DNA of 64,000 nt, from assembly GCA_016722445.1 (NCBI GenBank), contig JADKIZ010000006.1:186001-250000 (forward strand), written 5' to 3'. Under the pieces are notes generated by a model. It had not been told where the DNA came from, did not search any database, and worked only from the letters and a program-made list of their open reading frames with translations. This DNA comes from Flavobacteriales bacterium. GTDB lineage: Bacteria; Bacteroidota; Bacteroidia; Flavobacteriales_D; Sanyastnellaceae. Each line of letters opens with the position of its first letter. The stretch's first letter is position 1. Below, piece after piece: positions 26,822 through 35,467 of this stretch. The position numbers were made by a program, and so were the translations under genes.

Positions 26822-28371
26822 CTAACGAACAATACAAAACCTGAACTTTTTACCATCCTCATATCCCAGGATTTGTGGACCGGAGATGGATCGAAGCCCA
26901 TAATAGGTATTGAGGAGAGCGTCCTTTTCCTTGTTTTGAATCAATGTGGTGCGGCTCACAGAGCCTTCGGAATTGGCTTGTACCCGGGTGGTCACGCTGT
27001 TTTTGCTCCCCATAAAGGCACTGGGTTGGACTTTCGGATCGGCGGACAGAAGTTCAGTGTTGTCGGGATTATCGTTGAAGTAAAAACTTAACGAGTCCCC
27101 AGTCTGAAAGCACAAATAGGAACAATTCCGGGTGTCAGAAATGGTGAATTGTCGCTTGGAGATTTTTTGATTCCAAAGGTGTTTGCCGGTAGAATCGGTC
27201 TTTGTGAGGATGATCTCATCGAAATTGTATCGGTATTCGATGGTTTGACGTCCAGTTGTGGGATCTGTTATGGTATTCTGACTCACATAATACTGTTCGC
27301 CTATCAGGAGAACTTCGCCTTCCAGAGAAATCAACATGTGGTCGAGATAGAAATCCGGCAATGCGGGATTGCGTTTCAGATCGCCTTCATCCATGAATTG
27401 TAGAAGGAATTCTTTGCTGAAAGGCATAAAATTGGCCGACTTCACGGAAGCACCATGCGCGCCAATCACAAATTGAATGGTGCCCGCCGCATTAAAATGA
27501 AAATCATTAGAATAATATCCGGTAATAATGACATCTTGCTTTTGATTGAGTTGAAAAATCACAGACATCACCTGCTTGTCTTTGAGACTGATATCATATT
27601 CCTTCAGTTTGTTTGTTTTGGCATTGTAATAAAAAACGACGTAACGGGCGCCCTGAGGTTTCTGCCATAGTTTTCCATCTTTCGCTGGATTGCGCCCGCT
27701 CATCATATATAAATCGCCGTGATTGTCTAACAGAAAGCTATGAACTTGAACTATTTCCTGAGTGTACGGTAGAAGAATTTCTTTTTCCCAAATAAGTTCT
27801 ATCTCCGATGAATAGCATTTGAATGAAATCGCTTCTGAGCTTTTTCTTTCGTAAGGAGGATCGAAATAGAGGAGAAGCCGCGTGCTATCAGGAGAGAACG
27901 TTATGCCAAATTCTGGTTGATTGGAAGCGTTGCTGAATGTGGTTTGATGTATCTGCTTTTTATCCGATTTCGTTTTTCCAAGATGATCCAATAGCAAACA
28001 GAAGATTGAAGTTTTTTGTTGGACTGATCTGTTTTGCTGGTAAATAGAACGAAGGTTGAATCAAGGAAAGTAACCGACTCCAATTTTTCATCTTCTTCCA
28101 ATTGAATTTTCACCACCCAACGTGTGGTTGAATTTTCAAGATGATAAGCAGTCAAACGCAAAAAATTGGTTTTTCGGTTTTCATCAATAACAAAAAATGA
28201 ACTCGAATCATGTCCAATGATTCTGAGTGATTTCATATCCCGCTCCATGCGGTATTTGTCAGAACACGTTGTGGATTGAGCGATGCTTTTTTGCTGCGAA
28301 AAAAATGATGCGAGAATTACCAGCGAGCACGCCAGTTGAGCATGAAAGAGATGTAGTGATTTTTCAAGCAA
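26822..28371 (-). CDS. Unrecognised secreted protein, interrupted by one frameshift
   Basis: Two frames on the minus strand form one protein of about 516 residues. The first part starts at 28371 with a signal peptide (LACSLVILASFFSQQKSIAQ) and runs to the run of six T's at 28012-28017 (plus strand). One additional base there leads straight into the second frame (CLLLDHLGKTKSDKKQIHQ). The chain holds alternating strand and turn segments (SLRIIGHDSSSFFVIDENRK, DNHGDLYMMSGRN, DSLSFYFNDNPDN), which could be a propeller-like fold. No family recognised. It lies directly downstream of rseP on the same strand. Confidence 0.7.
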
Positions 28372-28383
28372 TTGAATCTATGA

Positions 28384-29700
28384 TCATGATCCGGCAAACA
28401 ACCGGAAAATATCCATTCCATTTCCATACAACATGAGGCCGAGCAAAAGCATCATTCCGATGATTTGCGATCGCTCAAGAATCTTCTGACTGACGGCTTT
28501 GCCCGTAATCATTTCCCAAATCAGGAACATGACATGGCCGCCATCCAATGCTGGTATGGGCAAAATATTCATGAAAGCGAGCACAAGCGAAATGAAAGCA
28601 GTTCTTTCCCAGAAAGCCCACCAATCCCATTCATCAGGAAACAACTTCGCAAATGTGACGAATCCACCTACTTGCGATGCTCCTGATTTGGAGAATAGAA
28701 AACGCAACTGGCTGCTGTAATCTGTTACCGTTTCCCATGCTTCATGAAAACCACCTGGAATGCTCTGCGCAAAGCTGTAATGCATGGTATCTACATCCAG
28801 AAAGTGATCTATGGATTGTGGGCCGACACCAATTTTACCTTCTTTGGAGACCATCACTGGAACGGCAATGGTTTGTCCATCTCGCACCACGTGCAATCTC
28901 ACCAATTTGTTTTTATTGTTGCGAATTTCACGAGCGATTTCCTGATAATATGGTGAATAATATCCGTCGACACCAGTGATGCTATCGCCTTTTAAAATAC
29001 CTGCCGCATAGGCGTTTTTTCCCACCTCTACTGTATCAATCACAAAAGGAATTCTCAAACTGAAGGCGCCGGTTTTTACACCGCTGTCAACCATCATTTG
29101 TCCAAAGTTATCCGGCAATTTGATGATATGTTTTTCGCCAAATCTTTCGATGGTTACTTCGTGTGGATCATCCAACATCATGCGTTTGTTGATCTCAGAA
29201 AAACTCTCTGGTCGAACACCATCAAGGGCTAAAATTTTATCACCGTCTTTGAATCCGAATTGATACATGATCGGACTACAATGCACACCATAAGAAGCGT
29301 TTTCAACGGGAACCACTTGTTTGCCATAGGTGTAGAGAATGACGCCATAGATAACTACACCAACAATGACATTCACCACAACACCTCCGATCATGATGAT
29401 CAATCTTTGCCAAGCTGGTTTGCTGCGAAATTCCCAAGGTTGAGCAGGTTGTGACATTTGCTCTTTATCCATGCTTTCATCCACCATTCCCGAGATTTTT
29501 ACATATCCTCCGAGTGGTAACCAGCCGATACCATATTCGGTTTCGCCGATTTTTTTCTTAAGCAATGAAAAGTATGGATCGAAGAAGAGGTAGAATTTTT
29601 CTACCCGAGTTTTAAAAATTTTCGCTGGAATAAAGTGACCACCTTCATGCAAAATGATGAGAATGGAAAGGCTGAGCAGAAGTTGAAATGCAAAAATCAT
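28384..29700 (-). CDS. rseP: Site-2 intramembrane protease RseP (M50)
   Basis: Zinc metalloprotease that cleaves membrane-bound anti-sigma factors inside the membrane. 438 residues. Zinc-binding HExxH is HEGGH in the first helix (IILHEGGHFIPAKIF), and the third ligand region is ILPIPALDGGHVMF near residue 390. Between them lie the membrane-reentrant GWLPLGGYVKISGM, a helix VVVNVIVGVVIYGVI and two PDZ-like regions (YQFGFKDGDKILALDGVRPE and YAAGILKGDSITGVDG). All expected residues are intact. The gene downstream on the same strand begins 12 bases after the stop, so the two may be co-transcribed. Confidence 0.95.
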   Translation of the reverse strand: MIFAFQLLLSLSILIILHEGGHFIPAKIFKTRVEKFYLFFDPYFSLLKKKIGETEYGIGWLPLGGYVKISGMVDESMDKEQMSQPAQPWEFRSKPAWQRLIIMIGGVVVNVIVGVVIYGVILYTYGKQVVPVENASYGVHCSPIMYQFGFKDGDKILALDGVRPESFSEINKRMMLDDPHEVTIERFGEKHIIKLPDNFGQMMVDSGVKTGAFSLRIPFVIDTVEVGKNAYAAGILKGDSITGVDGYYSPYYQEIAREIRNNKNKLVRLHVVRDGQTIAVPVMVSKEGKIGVGPQSIDHFLDVDTMHYSFAQSIPGGFHEAWETVTDYSSQLRFLFSKSGASQVGGFVTFAKLFPDEWDWWAFWERTAFISLVLAFMNILPIPALDGGHVMFLIWEMITGKAVSQKILERSQIIGMMLLLGLMLYGNGMDIFRLFAGS

Positions 29701-29771
29701 GAGTTAAAATAAGTATGGCGAAATTAATGAGTTCTTGAGGTAAACCGCTCAGGGGCGGTCAATTGTTGTCA

Positions 29772-30364
29772 TTATTTATGTAGTGACTGCATATAGCGTT
29801 GCACGTACTTACCAATGATGTCGAATTCCAGATTCACGAAGTCTCCTTTTTGAATCATTCTGAAATTGGTATGTTCCATGGTATAGGGAATGATATATAC
29901 AGAAAATTTTCCTATTGCAGATTCAACCACAGTAAGACTTACTCCATTGACACAAATGCTGCCTTTGGGTACCGTCATCATTCCGGAATCTTCCGAATAG
30001 GTGAAGTGAAATTCCCAGGAACCGTTTGTTTCCTTCACGTTTTCACAAACCGCTACAAGATCGACGTGTCCTTGTACCATGTGTCCATCTAGTCTGTCGT
30101 TCAAACGCAAACAACGTTCGAGATTGATTTCAGAACCAATTTTAACTTGCCAAGATTGGTTTTGCGCAATGTCTCTTCAATGGCAGTTACACGATATGAA
30201 TCGCCTTTGATTTCTACAACCGTAAGACAGGCTCCATTGTGTGCGATACTCTGATCGATTTTCAATTCTTGCACAAATGAAGCTTTGACCCAGATTTCTA
30301 AATTACCTTCGTGTTGAATGGTTTTTTCAACGATACCAATGGATTCTACAATTCCAGAGAACAT
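29772..30364 (-). CDS. ribE: Riboflavin synthase alpha subunit, interrupted by one frameshift
   Basis: Catalyses the last step of riboflavin synthesis, the dismutation of two 6,7-dimethyl-8-ribityllumazine molecules. The two homologous barrels are in different frames. The first starts MFSGIVESIG with SIAHNGACLTVV, and the second has RLNDRLDGHMVQGHVDLV and SICVNGVSLTVV. Adding one base near 30150-30151 (a GG on the minus strand, probably GGG) joins them as TNLGQVKIGSEINLE and gives about 197 residues, the normal family length. The gene ends near rseP and starts nine bases after the cargo gene stop. Confidence 0.9.
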
Positions 30365-30373
30365 AAAACTAAA

Positions 30374-33097
30374 TTAGTTGGTGTCGGCAGGTTTTTTTCC
30401 ATCCATCAATCTGATGGTGCCGGTGAATTTTTCTGTGACGATTCCGCTTAGGCGAATGGTATTCACTTCTACGACGTAGTAGTACACAGCATCGCTCGAC
30501 ATATTGTCTGAATCTTTGTTGACACCTGTCCAATTGATATCCGGATCAGTTGTTTCGAAAACAAGGTTACCCCACCTGTTATAAATTTTCATGTCAACGC
30601 TTTCGATGTATCGGTATTCGAATGGATGAAACAAGTCATTCAATCCATCACCATTAGGCGTGAAAATATTGGGAAGGAAATAGATCGGGCAATTGTCTAT
30701 ACAAATCATATTTGAAAAGCCACTTTCATTTTGATGCAATGCACCATCAGGCCAGAGATTCAAGGAATCAAGAGCGGTAACAACAAAGCAACCAGCAATA
30801 CTGATTGGAATTTCCTCATCTTGATACAAGTACGTGGTATCTCCGGGATTACCAATGGTCGCAAGCAATTGCATTGGTCCACCCTCTACCGGAGTGTAAT
30901 AAATATTATAAGCAGTGATGTCGTCATCGCATCCTTCTGTTGGATTAGACCATGTGAGTGCATCAAAAGCGGCACTGCAATCATGTTCTACTTCTAGTAT
31001 TGGTGGACACGGTGGAGTTTGATCATAAGGTGTGGTGCAATCTTGCTGGCTCACATTGAACAAAGGATCAGGAACATTCGCAGCGTAGAATGAACCTTTC
31101 GCAATGACATAGTAACAGTATTCCACGTTGTTTACAAGACCAGTGTCTACATAGGTGTCTTCGTACGCAATACCTACCTCGATGAAATCTGGATCTGCAG
31201 GACCTTTTCTTAAGATGTGGTATTCATAATTGGTCCATGGCACCGTGTACTGCATGTTTAACGTAACCTGATTGTCACCGGGCACGAGATTCAGAAAAAT
31301 AGAAGTTGCGGGCGTTGATGAAGAGAGTAAACTATCGTTAGGAGCATTATAAAATTCGACGCGATAATTGTGTCCAGTTGTTTTGGTGTCGAGATTGAAT
31401 TGAACGAATGTTGAATCTCCAGATGCAAGTGTTGTAAAGTCAGGTGAGGTATAGACCAAATCAACAGGTTCTAAAGTTCCTGCAGCATGATAAAGTCTAT
31501 AGCGATATGGTCCGAGGCCCGTCGTATCCATGTCACTTGGAGGCGACCAATGAACGGTATCAACACCTGCGGTAAGATCAGTAATACCAATACTCACTTT
31601 TGTCATCACAGGAATTTCTTTCATGATGGTGTCACAAAATTCTTCACTCGCAAAACTCAAGGCACCATCTGGCCATACAGTCACGATCATATAACAATAA
31701 ATGCCACCATAGAATACACTTTCATCAGTGTAAGAAGTGGCATCAATACCTTCAGTGTTTCCGATGTATTGATATCCCGTATAAGCAGGTACACCCAATT
31801 CACATGAATCCGGTTCAAAGCCAAAAAGGTTGTTTCTTCTGTAAACAAGATATTCTACTTCATCCAATTCATCTGGTTCGAAAGAATCATAGCAAGGAGT
31901 TGGACTCCAGGTGAGATCCATGTGGTCTCCAATACCTGTTGCTACTGGGTCTTGAACGGGTGGAGCAACGACGGTGATGAGGATGGTTTCTACATCTGAG
32001 AGCGGGATATTTCCTTCGTCTGTAGCTATGAAGGAAACGATATAAGGTTCTGCCCTCACTTCATCACAACGAGGTAACCATGAAAATGTTCTTGTAAGCG
32101 GATTGTATTCTGCGGTATTTAAAACATCGGTGAGTGGACCGCCGAGTGCTTCAATATGCACATCGCTGGCCAGTCCGTCCGGATCGTCGTAACTGATCTG
32201 GAAAGTGAGCAATTCATCAGCTGGAATGCAGTAGTCTGCAATATCTTCAATGACCGGAGGAGTATTGGAGCAATTCACAACAGTAATTTGCATGTCGCGT
32301 TCTACAGAGCCGACAAACACGCCATTCCTGTATTCTTCCACCAAAAATGCAACGTTGTATTCGCCGGCAACCAAAGGTGTGTTCCAAGTGATGTCGCCAG
32401 TTTGTGGGTCGATTTCAAATGTATCATCAGCATTGTCGGTATAATCTGTCGGAGATTCCCAAGTTTCCAAAGGCACTACTCCCTGTCCCAAACACGGCAC
32501 AAGGCTGAACACCAATTGGTCACCATTGAGTGAATCATATGCGACTGGATTGTGTATCCAAGGCTGAAAGATGCAGGCGTCCTGAATGGGAGGATTGAGG
32601 AATTTGATGGAGTTGTTGTGTCCGTCATTTCCGGGTCTGATAACCAGAACAGATTTGATGGCAAAATAGGCCATGACTGAAGTGGACGTTTTATCTGCTT
32701 CTGGTGTTCCTGGTGCGCCATTGTTGATGTTCAAGACGCCGGCATTCCTATTCGGGTCTTCAACTGAAATGACAAAAGTTCCACTGCCGCTATAAGTATG
32801 GAGGCCAACATATTCGTTGCGTTTCACGTCAGCTCCAACGTTGAGTTCTTCTACATATCTATCCAAACTATCCAATTGTTCTTCTTCGGTTCCTGGTGCT
32901 TCATCACCCCAACGGATTTTCAAACTTGGACGGTCTGCAAATGCACTTTGTTTGGTATAGGTAGTAACTCTAATGCGATAGGTAAGTCCAAAGACATGTT
33001 CATAGGTAATCTCACCGGCTCTGTTGTGTGTAGCCAACATTTCCGGCATGAATAACATGCACAAAATCAGTGTCAGATAAATTCTCAGTTCTTTCAT
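30374..33097 (-). CDS. Large secreted protein with gliding-motility-type (CHU_C) C-terminal domain
   Basis: 907 residues from ATG 33097, which begins the signal peptide (YLTLILCMLFMPEMLA); the longer open frame has no sensible N-terminus. The mature protein starts THNRAGEITYEHV, a form common in Bacteroidota PKD/gliding proteins. Ig/PKD and fibronectin III-like modules follow (PPVIEDIADYCIPADELLTF, PSDMDTTGLGPYRYRLYHA). The C-terminus carries the signature LPNIFTPNGDGLNDLFHPF and KIYNRWGNLVFETTDPDINW, the type B sorting domain exported by the type IX system and attached to the surface. Probably an adhesin or cell-surface structural protein. Codons and length look normal. Confidence 0.88.
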   Translation of the reverse strand: MKELRIYLTLILCMLFMPEMLATHNRAGEITYEHVFGLTYRIRVTTYTKQSAFADRPSLKIRWGDEAPGTEEEQLDSLDRYVEELNVGADVKRNEYVGLHTYSGSGTFVISVEDPNRNAGVLNINNGAPGTPEADKTSTSVMAYFAIKSVLVIRPGNDGHNNSIKFLNPPIQDACIFQPWIHNPVAYDSLNGDQLVFSLVPCLGQGVVPLETWESPTDYTDNADDTFEIDPQTGDITWNTPLVAGEYNVAFLVEEYRNGVFVGSVERDMQITVVNCSNTPPVIEDIADYCIPADELLTFQISYDDPDGLASDVHIEALGGPLTDVLNTAEYNPLTRTFSWLPRCDEVRAEPYIVSFIATDEGNIPLSDVETILITVVAPPVQDPVATGIGDHMDLTWSPTPCYDSFEPDELDEVEYLVYRRNNLFGFEPDSCELGVPAYTGYQYIGNTEGIDATSYTDESVFYGGIYCYMIVTVWPDGALSFASEEFCDTIMKEIPVMTKVSIGITDLTAGVDTVHWSPPSDMDTTGLGPYRYRLYHAAGTLEPVDLVYTSPDFTTLASGDSTFVQFNLDTKTTGHNYRVEFYNAPNDSLLSSSTPATSIFLNLVPGDNQVTLNMQYTVPWTNYEYHILRKGPADPDFIEVGIAYEDTYVDTGLVNNVEYCYYVIAKGSFYAANVPDPLFNVSQQDCTTPYDQTPPCPPILEVEHDCSAAFDALTWSNPTEGCDDDITAYNIYYTPVEGGPMQLLATIGNPGDTTYLYQDEEIPISIAGCFVVTALDSLNLWPDGALHQNESGFSNMICIDNCPIYFLPNIFTPNGDGLNDLFHPFEYRYIESVDMKIYNRWGNLVFETTDPDINWTGVNKDSDNMSSDAVYYYVVEVNTIRLSGIVTEKFTGTIRLMDGKKPADTN

Positions 33098-33310
33098 TCT
33101 ATCGGGTAACGAAAATACGCCATCGTTCATTTTTGTGAAAGACAAATTCTTCCAGGTAAAAGTTTGATGAGCTGCACAGAATTCTCTCTTGTTGGAATTT
33201 GAAGAAAAAGTCAGGTTTATATAGCGTTTGAGCAAGAACTTGGATTGGTGCGAATGAGATTATCCATTCATTTTTGAAGAAATTCCCGCGTATTCAGGGT
33301 TAAAAATCAA

Positions 33311-33338
33311 AAAAGCCACCCCAAATGGAGTGGCTTTT
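33311..33338. terminator. Bidirectional intrinsic terminator
   Basis: AAAAGCCAC and GTGGCTTTT arms with an inner CCC/GGA mismatched stem and AAAT loop. It is placed just after the stop of the minus-strand gene at 33360-33788. Confidence 0.75.
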
Positions 33339-33359
33339 CAAATGATTATGATGATTAAA

Positions 33360-33788
33360 TCAATTCAATTCTTTCGAACCCGCCATGACCGAGATGCAAC
33401 CTTCATGGGTAGATACAGAAGATTTTTGTTCCGGAACCCGGAGTTTCACGATCAATTGTTGGGTGCTGGTCATTTTGAAATCGAATACTCCATTTTCTGC
33501 GGAATTACCTTTGTAGATGGATTCACCACCAGTATCAGTAATTTCAAAATCCACACTACCGAGAATTGGGTGAGCGCAAACTACTAGTCTGTACTCTTTA
33601 CCACCGTAGAAAGTGAGGAGGAGTTCGGCTTCATCGCCGGGCACGAGCATGGCAGAGTTATAATTATCGTTCTGAATATAACCTTCCAATTGTGGCAGGC
33701 ATTGGTTCTTGGTAAATGCACGGCATTGGGCATCGGCCACGAATGGTGCGAGAAGAACCAGCGGGAGGATTATTTTATAAAGTTTCAT
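33360..33788 (-). CDS. Small secreted protein of unknown function
   Basis: 142 residues with signal peptide (IILPLVLLAPFVADAQ). Cysteines appear in the first 30 mature residues (QCRAFTKNQCLPQL) and later (VVCAHPIL, HEGCISV), suggesting disulfides. The strand-rich body (ELLLTFYGGKEYRLVVCA, VDFEITDTGGESIYKGN) resembles the prepeptidase/PPC-type beta-sandwich but no family is claimed. It follows the lipoprotein gene at 33810 by about 20 bases, likely in one transcript closed by the terminator at 33311. Confidence 0.75.
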   Translation of the reverse strand: MKLYKIILPLVLLAPFVADAQCRAFTKNQCLPQLEGYIQNDNYNSAMLVPGDEAELLLTFYGGKEYRLVVCAHPILGSVDFEITDTGGESIYKGNSAENGVFDFKMTSTQQLIVKLRVPEQKSSVSTHEGCISVMAGSKELN

Positions 33789-33809
33789 TTGCTTGAGTTT
33801 GGGTGGTTA

Positions 33810-34712
33810 TTAGAACGAAGTGTATTTGTTACGCAGTTCTGTCGCTTTGGTTGCGATAGCCTTGAGCGTAGCATCATCAATTGTAATAGTTGTAGTTGTA
33901 CCAATGGTAACAACACCGTTGGCATCCTTACCTGTAGAGGTTTTTCCCTTGTTTTCCTGTGCACCATTGTAGATGTCGCGCAGCACAAAAAGGTCAGCCT
34001 TCATTTCTTTGAGATTTTCATGCTCTCCGAATTTTTCGAAGTAATCCACGAGATTGTTGAGCGCATATTTTTGTTCTGCTATACGCTGGCGCATATCAGC
34101 ATTGCCATCTGCGGCATAAATGGAAGACAGGTAAAGAGCTTCTAACCAACCACCAGCGACAACAAGGGCTGACACTTCAATACGCTGATTTTCTTTCAGG
34201 TATCCGTTGAGATCTGCGTATGCTTCTGAAACAATCTTCAGCAATGAATCGCGGCTTTCCTGATTGCGGTCAAGGCGCTCAATGATTTCATTGGTCAATG
34301 CACCATCAACACCCATTTGTTTTGCCAGGTTTTGCGCAGAGGCAAAATATTCCATGGTAACCTGCTTCTGGTCGAACATTGCGGCATAGCTGAGGTCAGC
34401 ACCGTAAACACCAAGGTTCACAGCTTGCTTGACTTCACCCGTGTATTTGCTCACGTTTTCGGCTGGATTGAGTTTTCCGACATCAAATTGATATCCCTTT
34501 TCTTTGATCAGGGAAGACATTTCAACTGGTGAGGGGATTGAGAAGAAAATTTTCTCAAGTTCCTTTGTTCTTGCCGCTTGCAAGGAGTCAACTTCTTCTT
34601 TTACCGGAGGTTGAGCGTGTTGCTGATCGGAGTTGGTCTGGCACGATTGCATGGCCAAGCCGATACCACAGACGATTGCGGTGAATCGCAGTGCATTCTT
34701 AAGTTGCATCAT
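33810..34712 (-). CDS. Lipoprotein of unknown function, helical
   Basis: About 300 residues from ATG 34712 (or the adjacent ATG 34709); the upstream open frame has no signal. Lipobox LAMQSC near residue 21. The rest is strongly helical with charged heptads (EKIFFSIPSPVEMSSLIKEK, QNLAKQMGVDGALTNEIIER) and a T-rich tail (GTTTTITIDDATLKAIATKA). Similar helical lipoproteins are frequent in Bacteroidota; their roles are unknown. It is the first gene of a pair with the secreted protein at 33360-33788. Confidence 0.75.
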   Translation of the reverse strand: MMQLKNALRFTAIVCGIGLAMQSCQTNSDQQHAQPPVKEEVDSLQAARTKELEKIFFSIPSPVEMSSLIKEKGYQFDVGKLNPAENVSKYTGEVKQAVNLGVYGADLSYAAMFDQKQVTMEYFASAQNLAKQMGVDGALTNEIIERLDRNQESRDSLLKIVSEAYADLNGYLKENQRIEVSALVVAGGWLEALYLSSIYAADGNADMRQRIAEQKYALNNLVDYFEKFGEHENLKEMKADLFVLRDIYNGAQENKGKTSTGKDANGVVTIGTTTTITIDDATLKAIATKATELRNKYTSF

Positions 34713-35281
34713 AATCAGGATTTTTGGGTGGTTGATCATTACCGTCAGGTAGTGTATCAGTCTGTAATGTTCGTTTTTATCGGCTCTCATACGGAGGCAT
34801 ATCTGAATAAGTTTTAAAAACGGGTTTGTTTATTTAAAAAAAGTGGAGTTATCATTAAAAAGACTTGATCTACAGGGCTTTTGCAAGGTGTCCTGAATTT
34901 TGAAAGCTCGGGTTTTTTATGGCTGCAATCATGAACTTCATCGTCCGATGTTCAGGTTTAATCCGTGCGACACCTTCAACGACTGTCACCAGCCAGTCGT
35001 TCAATTCGTCTTAAACCTCAAAGTTCAGAACCGTATCATTGTTGAGATTTTTTTCCGGAAGAAATCGCTTTGAAGGCCTTAGGATGAGGAATCCACTGGT
35101 TACATGGACAGGATTTTTTACTTTTGCAGCCCCTTGAAATTTTCAGGTTGGGCTTTTTGTTTATAATTCATCGTCTAAAATCAAAGCGAAGGATTTTAGC
35201 AAATTGAAATCACTCTTAGAAGTGTCAACAATGTGATTCCGAAAAGTCGGGATTTAGATTTTTAAGGGGAAAAAATCATTT
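34713..35281. other. Non-coding stretch of about 570 bases before tRNA-Arg
   Basis: Contains two inverted repeats: AACGACTG/CAGTCGTT at 34978-34985 and 34994-35001, and CTAAAATC/GATTTTAG at 35175-35182 and 35192-35199. A GC-rich hairpin AGCCC...GGGCT followed by TTTTT lies at 35128-35159. A short minus-strand frame (34870-35004, TTG start, 44 residues) has protein-like composition but no support. No tRNA or known RNA motif was recognised apart from the tRNA that follows. Confidence 0.4.
35119..35126 (+). promoter_or_regulatory. Possible promoter -7 box (TACTTTTG)
   Basis: Fits TAnnTTTG and is the best promoter-like word on the plus strand upstream of tRNA-Arg, about 155 bases before the mature tRNA. 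The distance is long, so the assignment is weak. Confidence 0.3.
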
Positions 35282-35353
35282 GGTCCCGTAGTTCAACGGA
35301 TAGAATAGAAGTTTCCTAAACTTTTGATCCCAGTTCGATTCTGGGCGGGACTA
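35282..35353 (+). tRNA. tRNA-Arg (anticodon CCT)
   Basis: 72 bases. Acceptor GGTCCCG pairs with CGGGACT (first pair G-U), followed by discriminator A. D-stem is GTTC/GAAT. Anticodon stem GAAGT/ACTTT with loop TTCCTAA gives anticodon CCT (reads AGG). T-arm is CCCAGTTCGATTCTGGG. CCA is not encoded. A strong terminator follows two bases later. Confidence 0.94.
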
Positions 35354-35354
35354 C

Positions 35355-35393
35355 AAAGGGATGAATTCAGTAGCTGAATTCATCCCTTTTTTT
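35355..35393 (+). terminator. Strong intrinsic terminator of tRNA-Arg
   Basis: A perfect 16-bp stem (AAAGGGATGAATTCAG with its complement), TAG loop, and a T run ending at 35393. Confidence 0.9.
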
Positions 35394-35467
35394 GTTATGA
35401 AAATTCAAATGTCTTTTTTCAAATCATAGGTAAGCTTTGAAATAAATACCACGTTTGGACATTGTTG

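Noticed and set aside
34870..35004. Short minus-strand frame of 44 residues with protein-like composition
   Set aside because: TTG start, no family, no neighbours to support it, and overlaps an inverted repeat.
35128..35159. Hairpin AGCCC...GGGCT with T-tract upstream of tRNA-Arg as a terminator or attenuator
   Set aside because: The stem is short and imperfect and overlaps the expected start of any transcript from the nearby promoter-like box; kept only as part of the non-coding description.
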